Source of the DNA: an uncultured Rubripirellula sp. | GTDB lineage: Bacteria; Planctomycetota; Planctomycetia; Pirellulales; Pirellulaceae | Length of the DNA stretch: 64,000 nt | Assembly (NCBI GenBank): GCA_938075415.1 | Contig: CALJHC010000016.1 | Location: 124,001-188,000, forward strand | Reading direction: 5' to 3' | Shown: positions 55,316-62,251 of the stretch, piece after piece | Numbering within the stretch: the stretch's first letter is position 1 | Layout: each line of letters begins with the position of its first letter | Translations under genes and position numbers: made by a program | The notes under the pieces: model-generated | Told to the model about the DNA's origin: nothing | The model's database searches: none | What the model saw: only the letters and a program-made list of their open reading frames with translations

Positions 55316-56869
55316 TCAACTGATTTGAATAACAAGGAAACGTGATCTCTCATTTTCGCGAACCAGCAGCATGATCGTATCAAGTCCTTTTTCGAGAGCT
55401 GATGCATGAACCTGAAACAAGTCATCCGGAGACTTAAGTGATTGTTGGTTAGCTTCGAGAAGGACCATCCCGGGTCGAATCCCAGCGAGAGCTGCTTGGC
55501 TGTTTCTTTCAACGGAATCGACCGTGATGCCATTGTTGGAGAGTTCACCATTGCGTTTTGTTTCTGACGTCGGATCAGTGGATAGTGTCATACCCATTGC
55601 ATGATTCTTGCTGGCAACCATGTCACCTTGATTGATTCTTTGAGAAGCGAGCGGATTACTCGGACTCGCTTTTGCGTTGTACACAAGGTCCATGGAACTG
55701 CCATCTCGAATGATTTTGATAATGTGTTTCTCGTTGAATGACGAGCGTTCAACCGCAAGCTGAAGTTCTTGAGGAGTACGGATCTTGGTGTCTCCGATTT
55801 TTGTGATCACATCACCGGTTTTCAGTCCCGCTTCAGATGCTGGAGTATTTGGCAGTACCTCGGTAATCACGACACCGGTATTTGGATTAACGGACAGATG
55901 CATTGCGAGCTCGGAGGAAATTGGTTGGATGCCGACACCAAGGTAAGCACGTTGGACGGATCCGGTATCAAGCAACTGGTTGGCGACCCAACTTGCAAGG
56001 TTTGCTGGTACGGCAAACCCGATGCCGTTGTTACCACCGCTTCGGGAGTGAATGGCTGTATTGATTCCGATAATTTCGCCACGGAGGTTCACTAGCGGTC
56101 CTCCACTGTTACCGGGATTGATTGCGGCATCGGTCTGAATAAAACTTTCACGATCCGTAATTCCGATCCCGCGATGCTTCGCACTGATGATTCCAGCGGT
56201 CACGCTACGCTCAAGCCCGAAGGGTTGGCCAAGCGCGAGAACCCATTCTCCAATCCCTGTTTCATCGCTGTTTCCAAAGGTAGCTGCTGGTAGGTTAACA
56301 GCATTGTCCAAGATTAAAATCGCGATGTCTGTTTTGGGATCGGTTCGAATTTCCTTCACGTTGAATTCTCGGCCGTCATGGCATCTTACGAGGACCTCAT
56401 CTGCGTTTTTCACAACGTGATCATTCGTCATGACCACGCCAGACTGCTGAATGATCACACCTGATCCAATTCCACGAACTGTTTTGGGAGCGAAAGGTTG
56501 CGTCGGTTGTTCTAGGTTGGGTGGCCGGTTCCTATCACGCAAGAGTTCATCGAACGGTGTTCCCTGGAAGGGTTGACGATTACCGAAAAGTTCATTTTGC
56601 ATGCCCGGTAATCCCTTAATACTTTGCTGACTCGAGGCCTGCTGCTTTGACTCGATAGCGACGACGCATGGCAAAAGTTCTTCGGCAACACATTGAAATG
56701 CGGTGGAAAGCTGATTCGCATGCTCGATCGCTTTACTTTGAGATTCCGTTAGGTTTCTCAGTGGTTGCTGTTCAGACGGATTAGCACGAGCATTCGAGTT
56801 AATTACGATGCAGGCGGATAGAATGCAGATGCCAGTCAATGTTGTGATAATCGTTTTGCGTTGTGTCAT
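55316..56869 (-). CDS. HtrA/DegP-type periplasmic serine protease with two PDZ domains
   Basis: 517 aa. Signal peptide ~6-29. Trypsin-like domain ~55-300 with the complete triad: His151 (TNDHVV), Asp181 (KTDIAIL) and Ser255 (GNSGGPL). Two PDZ domains follow (~310-395, with YLGVGIQ and GLKTGDVITKIGD; and ~435-515, with LAGIRPGMVLLEANQQ). It would degrade or refold damaged envelope proteins. It lies directly upstream of the two-component genes on the same strand, which may sense envelope stress. The N-terminal insert (~78-130) is rich in Gln, Pro and Phe. Confidence 0.94.
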   Translation of the reverse strand: MTQRKTIITTLTGICILSACIVINSNARANPSEQQPLRNLTESQSKAIEHANQLSTAFQCVAEELLPCVVAIESKQQASSQQSIKGLPGMQNELFGNRQPFQGTPFDELLRDRNRPPNLEQPTQPFAPKTVRGIGSGVIIQQSGVVMTNDHVVKNADEVLVRCHDGREFNVKEIRTDPKTDIAILILDNAVNLPAATFGNSDETGIGEWVLALGQPFGLERSVTAGIISAKHRGIGITDRESFIQTDAAINPGNSGGPLVNLRGEIIGINTAIHSRSGGNNGIGFAVPANLASWVANQLLDTGSVQRAYLGVGIQPISSELAMHLSVNPNTGVVITEVLPNTPASEAGLKTGDVITKIGDTKIRTPQELQLAVERSSFNEKHIIKIIRDGSSMDLVYNAKASPSNPLASQRINQGDMVASKNHAMGMTLSTDPTSETKRNGELSNNGITVDSVERNSQAALAGIRPGMVLLEANQQSLKSPDDLFQVHASALEKGLDTIMLLVRENERSRFLVIQIS

Positions 56870-56979
56870 TGTTCGTTGCTTTTATGGAAAGTGGAGACCT
56901 GCGAAATTCGCAGACGTTGTTGATGGACTTTGGGTGACTGGTTGTCCAAGCCAGTTAGTGAGCACGGGTGATTTGAAAT

Positions 56980-57180
56980 CTAGGACTCCATTTTTTGGTC
57001 AAACAAGATTTCCGTCAGCACAACTCTTGGTGGTTGCCACCTCATGCAATCTTCTGAAGAGCGGCGTCTTTTTGTTTGCTCACTCCAGCGACGCCTAATT
57101 GCGGCACTTCGTCGAGCAATTTGGTTGGGTGTTGGTGTATTTGCCGACTCTTTTTGTGAGTTGCGGTTTAGATCAGACAT
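56980..57180 (-). CDS. Small basic protein, unknown function
   Basis: 66 aa beginning MSDLNRNSQKES. The ATG at 57180 has AAGGAG (57188-57193) exactly 7 bases upstream, the best ribosome-binding site in this stretch. The middle is strongly basic with a repeated RR..WS..TKRRR pattern (IARRSAAIRRRWSEQTKRRR) and a single WQPPRVV segment. It could bind nucleic acid, but this is a guess. It lies 110 bp upstream of the htrA start in the same direction. Confidence 0.6.
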   Translation of the reverse strand: MSDLNRNSQKESANTPTPNQIARRSAAIRRRWSEQTKRRRSSEDCMRWQPPRVVLTEILFDQKMES

Positions 57181-57822
57181 CGAAGTTCTCCTTAACAAAG
57201 CATGGCAGTGTTGATCTCGACGTTTTGTGAGACGACCAAACTGATATGCAGTTTGCGTGCCAACACGGTAAGAGGGTTTTTCATTTGCTTCTGCGGGAAT
57301 TCTCCCGAGGAATTGCGTGGCAGGATGACCCAGTGGGGCAAGTTGCCCCGATGTGTGCCCCCAGAGAGAATCACACCCTTGCGTTTTAGACGGGATCTAG
57401 AGGAAAAACGCGGGTGAACTGTGCCATCGCTGAACCAGTTGTTGCGGCCATCTGATTGAATCTCTGTAAAGATGCTCCAAGTCGAGATTCATGATGACTG
57501 GGTTTGCGAGACCGACTGAGGGCTGAACATCAGGATCGAGGCTTGCCTAGCGGGATACACATTCTGGATCTTAAAGAGCTAAGACTTGTTGGCCATCTCG
57601 GGAACCAAAAGAGTGTCTGCCGAGTATTTGTTGGTCCGAAAATCCATGGTGGCTAACCTCGATCAACCAAAACGTGTGCTGGTCAGCCTTTTCAGATTGT
57701 GATTGGTTGATGTCACCGATTGTCATCGTTGGTAAAATCTGCAACGAATGTGCTGCTAAGTGGCATGGGATGACTTGTTCAAGTGTATTGGCCGTGGAAA
57801 ACTAGATAACGCGACCGATCAT
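57181..57822. other. Non-coding stretch with a short inverted repeat
   Basis: No gene is supported: two overlapping 60-70-codon ORFs (around 57192-57417) on opposite strands lack RBS and protein-like composition. GGGGCAA-G-TTGCCCC (57335-57349) is a perfect 7-bp palindrome-like site that could be an operator. The promoter of the small basic gene should be near 57200-57260. Confidence 0.35.
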
Positions 57823-57855
57823 TGGATCGGACAATGTGATTCCTTTTCCGATCCA
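57823..57855. promoter_or_regulatory. Perfect 9-bp inverted repeat just upstream of a metal-binding-type lipoprotein gene
   Basis: TGGATCGGA (57823-57831) and TCCGATCCA (57847-57855) are exact inverted repeats with a 15-base spacer, ending 16 bp before ATG 57872. Position fits an operator for a dimeric repressor or a leader hairpin that would control the lipoprotein gene. No T-run follows, so it is not a terminator. Confidence 0.5.
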
Positions 57856-57871
57856 TTTAATGGGAAATTTG

Positions 57872-58306
57872 ATGAGTAAGACGAATGCTTCATTTTTAGT
57901 TGGTTGCCTCGCTACCTTTTGCTTGACCATCTCGATTGGTTGTGCGGGTGCGGACGATCCAATTGATGCCGGTGCGCAGCAGGTTTCCGCAGAGAATAAC
58001 GAGGCGGATGATCACTCTCACGATCACGGCGATCATTCGCACGGTGATCATGATCATGACGCTGCTGATTCCAAGAGTATTGAAAAATCGTTGACTGGCC
58101 TATCTGAGGAAGATCGCGAATCCGTGATGTCACAAAAAGTTTGTCTCGTTGGCGGTGAACCACTTGGTTCGATGGGTGCTCCGGAAAAGGTTGACGTCAA
58201 TGGGACCCCAATCTGGATTTGCTGTGAGGGATGTCGAGATACTCTTTTAGGTGATCCGGAAAAATTCATTGCGATGATCAAGGTAAATGCTGAAGCGAGC
58301 AAATGA
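57872..58306 (+). CDS. His-rich lipoprotein with CCxxC metal-binding-type domain
   Basis: The ATG at 57872 is preferred (GGGAAA just ahead); two further in-frame ATGs lie upstream at 57860 and 57836. The N-terminus carries a lipobox (TISIGC), so the mature protein is likely lipid-anchored. A ~25-residue histidine/aspartate tract follows (DHSHDHGDHSHGDHDHD). The C-terminal ~65 residues have VCLVGGEPLGSMG and WICCEGCRDTLL, resembling heavy-metal-binding (YHS/TRASH-like) domains that use Cys ligands. Probable role: zinc, copper or nickel binding in the envelope. Not certain which metal. Confidence 0.8.
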   Translation: MSKTNASFLVGCLATFCLTISIGCAGADDPIDAGAQQVSAENNEADDHSHDHGDHSHGDHDHDAADSKSIEKSLTGLSEEDRESVMSQKVCLVGGEPLGSMGAPEKVDVNGTPIWICCEGCRDTLLGDPEKFIAMIKVNAEASK

Positions 58307-58682
58307 GCTGGCATGTGCTTTGGATGAAAAATGCGTCGATTGCTTTTCTGAGGGAAAGCTCGACGAACTAGATCCCTATTGATCGATTCAAGCACGAAGC
58401 GTTCAGCAGAAACGCTTTGGTTGATCTAAATCGGCCGAGTGTTTTTTATCGTTGGATCGCAGTGGTGTGATTTCACAGATTTTCTGGTTGGCAGTGACGA
58501 ATCATCATCGTAGATCTGCAACTAGCAACAAATGGGTCATTTGGGCGAGCTCATTCTCAGGAAATCGCTGTTTGTTCGCTGGTTCAAAAACGTGAACACG
58601 ATTAGATTAAGCCTCAAAATGGCCACGAGAAATTGGTCTTTAAATTCTTCTCATAAGTATCTGGAATTTCAGGGATCTATCG
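58307..58682. other. 376-bp intergenic stretch
   Basis: No gene, tRNA or strong hairpin seen. It precedes the 228-aa gene and presumably contains its promoter. I see no T-run terminator after the lipoprotein gene. Confidence 0.3.
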
Positions 58683-59369
58683 ATGTCGGAAACCGGTGAG
58701 CAAAAAGAAAAACGTGATTACGTCCCCGCTAAGAATCGGCGTGATGCAATCTCAAAGCTTGTCGCAGCCCATCCTACATTAAGGGCTATTTACAAACCCG
58801 GGCCTCAAAATGACGGTAAGGCGGGCTGGGTGAACGCCATTCGAGATCAACACGATCCGGCGTATCGCCTGCTTTTTTATCTCGATCGCCTTGTAATTGC
58901 AGAAGATTATCGTGAGTTAGATCTACATGATTTATTTTTTGGTCCATACGATGAACATGCAGATCCGAATTATCAGCGCGTGTTATTTACCACGACCGGT
59001 GGTGTAAACCTGTTATTGCAGGATTTACCAGATCCTACTTTTGGAACAGCTCTCGCGACCGACTCATTGGAAGTTGTTCCATTGTCGATGGACCGCGATC
59101 TACGGATTAAGCACCTGCTTGAAGATCGCTTTGAGTACATTTGCGCGTTTGACGAGACTCGCAACGGGATGTGGATTTTGAGTTTAAAGGACTTTCTTGA
59201 AATCTATGTGAGTCGTCAGAAGCAGGAAATACAGGTTCGCGATGAGGAGCGAATCTTTGTTGGCGATACTCGGTTGATGCGTCCTTTTTTGCTTCGTTAT
59301 GTCATCAAAAAAGCAGATGGTCGAGCAGTGGATTCACGGTCGGCTGCGAATCAGATGTTGAATGAATAA
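58683..59369 (+). CDS. Hypothetical 228-aa protein
   Basis: Not recognised. It starts at ATG with a basic N-terminus (MSETGEQKEKRDYVPAKNRR) and has no signal or membrane segment, so it is cytoplasmic. It is mixed alpha/beta with acidic patches and tryptophans (VNAIRDQHDPAYRLLFYLD; ETRNGMWILSL). Repeated Asp/Glu and Arg could support protein or nucleotide binding, but there is no motif to name. Confidence 0.65.
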   Translation: MSETGEQKEKRDYVPAKNRRDAISKLVAAHPTLRAIYKPGPQNDGKAGWVNAIRDQHDPAYRLLFYLDRLVIAEDYRELDLHDLFFGPYDEHADPNYQRVLFTTTGGVNLLLQDLPDPTFGTALATDSLEVVPLSMDRDLRIKHLLEDRFEYICAFDETRNGMWILSLKDFLEIYVSRQKQEIQVRDEERIFVGDTRLMRPFLLRYVIKKADGRAVDSRSAANQMLNE

Positions 59370-59532
59370 AATCGCCTGGATGTGGTGGACCTTTTTGATT
59401 CAATGGAGATCAATGGTGTTATTGTGCTCTGGCCACGTCTATTTTATGGACGCTTGAAGTCATCTTCGTGAAGTGCAAATCGGATAATCGGCATCCGGTT
59501 GATTTCAGTTTTTCCAAAGTGAAGATTCGTAC

Positions 59533-60798
59533 ATGAACATTTGCCCTCGTATTTCGGTTCGATCTTTTTTTTGCAACAGCATTTCTTTCATCATCGCTGC
59601 TGGTAGCTGTGTATCCGTTAGGGCTGTGGAGCCTGAGTCACCACCATTGATTGCCTACGTTGGTACTTTCAGCTCACCACTGGGAGATGTTTTGCCGACT
59701 CAGGTAGACCTTCCGCCCGGAAATGGTAAGGGCATCCATCGCTTTCAAGTCAATCAAACCAATGGTGACTTGACTGCCTTAGGGGTTTTTCCCATGGGTA
59801 ACAGCCCAAGCTGCTTAGCCATCAATGCAGCAGGAAATCGCTTGTATTCCGCTAATGAGACTGAAAGATGGAATGGAACTACGGAGGGAAGTATTAGTTC
59901 TTTTCGAGTTAGCGAGCCAGATGGAAAGCTAACCATTCTCAATACAGTGCCCTCCGGTGGGGCTGGTCCGACTTACGTTAGCTTGCACCCATCTGAAAAA
60001 TATTTATTCGTCGCTAATTACTTTGGTGGTTCCGTTGCTGTTCTTACCATTGAAGCAGATGGAACCTTGGGTCATCCCATTTGTATTCAAGAAGACAAAG
60101 GAAAGATTGGGCCCACTGTCGCAACTAATTCTCCCATGGGCAGTTTTGCTTTCAGCGGACATGATCGCACGCATGCTCACATGATTCAGTCTGATCCGTC
60201 CGGCAATCATGTTTTGCATATTGATCTGGCTTTAGACAAGATTTATCTGTGGAAATTTGACCAGTCAAACGGACAGCTTACCCCCGGAGATCAGGAATCG
60301 GTTTCGCTTCCCCCGGGTGATGGTCCTCGGCATTTTCATTTTCACCCTAATGGCCAATGGTTCTATTCGGTGCAGGAGGAAGGATCGACCGTAGCGTTAT
60401 TCAACTATGATTCGGACAAGGGAACTCTTGATTTTCAGAAATCGTGGTCGACCCTACCGCCTGACTTTGCCGGAAGTAATTTTTGTTCTGAGATTTTGGT
60501 TTCAGGAGATGGCAAGTACGTTTACGCGGGTAACCGTTTATACGACACGATTGCAATTTTCTCAGTGGGAGATCGCGGTCACTTGAAGTACCAGGGAGAG
60601 GTTTGGACGCGAGGAAATTATCCCCGCAGCTTTCATTTTGATCCCTCCGAAGATTTTCTCTACTGCTGCAATCAGCGTGCTGATAACGTGACCGTCTTCA
60701 GGGTGGATCACCAAACAGGTGAGCTAGCTTTTACTGGGCACTACCAACCGGTGGGCAACCCATCCCATATTGTTTTTCGAGAGACCAATCGCCAATAG
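59533..60798 (+). CDS. Secreted lactonase-family beta-propeller (6-phosphogluconolactonase-like)
   Basis: 421 aa with a signal peptide (SISFIIAAGSCVSVRAVE). The rest is a seven-bladed propeller of the Pgl/lactonase family: YVGTFSS at the start, SPSCLAINAAGNRLYSANE, GPTYVSLHPSEKYLFVANY, GPRHFHFHPNGQWFYSVQE and YPRSFHFDPSEDFLYCC. Exported copies are common in planctomycetes and may act on extracellular lactones; the E. coli Pgl enzyme is cytoplasmic. The substrate is therefore unknown. Confidence 0.85.
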   Translation: MNICPRISVRSFFCNSISFIIAAGSCVSVRAVEPESPPLIAYVGTFSSPLGDVLPTQVDLPPGNGKGIHRFQVNQTNGDLTALGVFPMGNSPSCLAINAAGNRLYSANETERWNGTTEGSISSFRVSEPDGKLTILNTVPSGGAGPTYVSLHPSEKYLFVANYFGGSVAVLTIEADGTLGHPICIQEDKGKIGPTVATNSPMGSFAFSGHDRTHAHMIQSDPSGNHVLHIDLALDKIYLWKFDQSNGQLTPGDQESVSLPPGDGPRHFHFHPNGQWFYSVQEEGSTVALFNYDSDKGTLDFQKSWSTLPPDFAGSNFCSEILVSGDGKYVYAGNRLYDTIAIFSVGDRGHLKYQGEVWTRGNYPRSFHFDPSEDFLYCCNQRADNVTVFRVDHQTGELAFTGHYQPVGNPSHIVFRETNRQ

Positions 60799-60928
60799 TG
60801 CAAAACCGTTCACGGTGCCGCGTGCGGATCGACACCGGTATTCGACGCGACATTGAGCTGGATTTGGGTGACCCGAGCGGATCAAGGCAATCATGCGTAT
60901 GAAATTCGCATCATAAGAAGGCAACGAG

Positions 60929-61002
60929 CGACGCGGACGGGACTCGAACCCGCAACCTCCGGATCGACAGTCCGGGGCTCTAACCAATTGAGCTACCGCG
61001 CC
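60929..61002 (-). tRNA. tRNA-Asp (GTC)
   Basis: 74 bases. The acceptor stem GGCGCGG pairs with CCGCGTC with one G-T pair and discriminator G. D-arm GCTC...GAGC, anticodon stem CCGGA/TCCGG with loop CTGTCGA (anticodon GTC), and T-arm GCGGG-TTCGAGT-CCCGT are all complete. The CCA end is not encoded. The minus-strand ORF over it that reads RAPDCRSGGCGFESR is the usual tRNA artefact. Confidence 0.95.
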
Positions 61003-61868
61003 AGGTTGTTTTCGCTACCGAGATGGCGAATTATATCGGTCCTCCCCTGAATCGCAAGACCGTCCATCTTCCGCAAATCGTTTTGTTGCTGGAAATTTGA
61101 TAACGATTATAGCGATTGAGGTAATTTCGTCGTCGGACGGCCCGTGGGTGTTGCAGAACTTAAGCTTCAGACCGCTTTTTCTTTTCGCCGAGGCGGGTGC
61201 GGCATAGATTTTAGTAGGTGGGGCTGGCCAAATTTGGATGGCGTGTTCGCGAAATGGCCGGTTCCTGACCCGCATTGAATTTGCGGCTGCAAAATAACAG
61301 TGATAGCCAGAGATCTTCGCTTTTTTCAGTGCAAGGGATCGACGGTCGATATTTAATCCGGAGAGAAGCCAGTTGTCAGAAATTAGTCACCTTTTTGCGA
61401 ATGCAGTCGAGGATCTTTTGTCGTTTTCCCATGGGATGACAACAACACAGTGGGGAATTGTTTCCCTTTGTGCGGTCACTTTTGGCTTCCTATGTCTCCG
61501 AGGCACAGCAATCAACCGCTAGGCTATTTATGGACGCCGCTTTTTCATTGAGCCTCTTTTACCAAAAGTTTGCATTGTTTTCGTCTCGGTTCCCCTGTCG
61601 TACTTGGGCTGCTCTGGCACCCCTCTTTTCCTGCTGTTCTGGATAATCTGGGTGCACAACCACGTAATGCTTGTCGATCGAAGATTGACGTCCCATTGAA
61701 GTCGAAACCCATTTGCTGGCCATCTCAGCCAAAATCGACGGATAATCTGAGATGCTCAGAGAAGTACGAAAGCTTTTCCGAGGCTTTCTTGATCGCTATC
61801 ATGGCAGCATGCATGCTCACGGTGGGTTTTGATTGCAGCAAGTAGAGCTCAGTGAACGGAGTTGTTTG
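61003..61868. other. 866-bp stretch without a supported gene
   Basis: Three overlapping ORFs of 62-91 codons (61015-61275 minus, 61458-61646 plus, 61570-61845 plus) have no RBS, no homologous look and Ser/Pro/Cys-rich composition, so I do not call them. AGCATGCATGCT at 61806-61817 is a perfect 12-base palindrome 51 bp before the next gene. The stretch could hide a small RNA or the remains of a gene; nothing further can be seen. Confidence 0.4.
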
Positions 61869-62195
61869 ATGCCACTTTTTGAAATTGAAACAGATTCGCA
61901 CATCATCATCACTTGGGCGGAAGATGAGGATGCGGCGCGATCTGTGGTTGTTGATGCCTATCCAACCGACGAAATTGCTCGCTTAACCAAGCGTCCTAGA
62001 GATACTTGGGTGATCAGTAAAGGAGCTTTGGGGCTAACCAAAACTGAACTTGATCCCTGCACGGTCGCGCGTGAATGTTTGAATCGTTCCGCTGGTGACA
62101 AGGTCAATGCCATTCGCTTGTATCGTAATGAAACGGGCAGTGATTTAGAGCAGGCCCGTAAGGTGATCGAATCGAACATGGTGATGGGTTGGTAA
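61869..62195 (+). CDS. Small protein with an L7/L12 C-terminal-like motif
   Basis: 108 aa from ATG 61869 (MPLFEIETDSHIIITWAED). The last 30 residues, KVNAIRLYRNETGSDLEQAR plus KVIESNM, closely match the ribosomal L7/L12 C-terminal pattern (K.aVi...R..TgL.L.eAk.lVe). The first ~70 residues are a small alpha/beta part (ITWAEDEDAARSVVVDAYPT). It is too short for L7/L12 and lacks its N-terminal dimer domain. Planctomycetes and other bacteria have stand-alone proteins of this kind with no known role. Confidence 0.7.
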   Translation: MPLFEIETDSHIIITWAEDEDAARSVVVDAYPTDEIARLTKRPRDTWVISKGALGLTKTELDPCTVARECLNRSAGDKVNAIRLYRNETGSDLEQARKVIESNMVMGW

Positions 62196-62251
62196 AAAAA
62201 ACAGTTCGATCAGGATGGTCGCATGCCGGTGTTGAGTCATCTAGTTATCGA

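Noticed and set aside
57192-57417. Two opposite ORFs of 60-71 codons
   Set aside because: They are mirror images of one low-coding region and neither has an RBS.
60724-60987. Minus-strand 87-codon ORF over the tRNA
   Set aside because: Its start (RAPDCRSGGCGFESR) is the well-known translation of a tRNA T-arm and acceptor stem; it also overlaps the lactonase end. Not a gene.
61015-61845. Three ORFs of 62-91 codons in the long gap
   Set aside because: Overlapping on both strands, no RBS, Pro/Ser/Cys-rich. No coding support.
61003-61868. Possible genomic-island boundary at the tRNA-Asp
   Set aside because: I see no direct repeat of the tRNA 3' end, no integrase and no change in base composition by eye.
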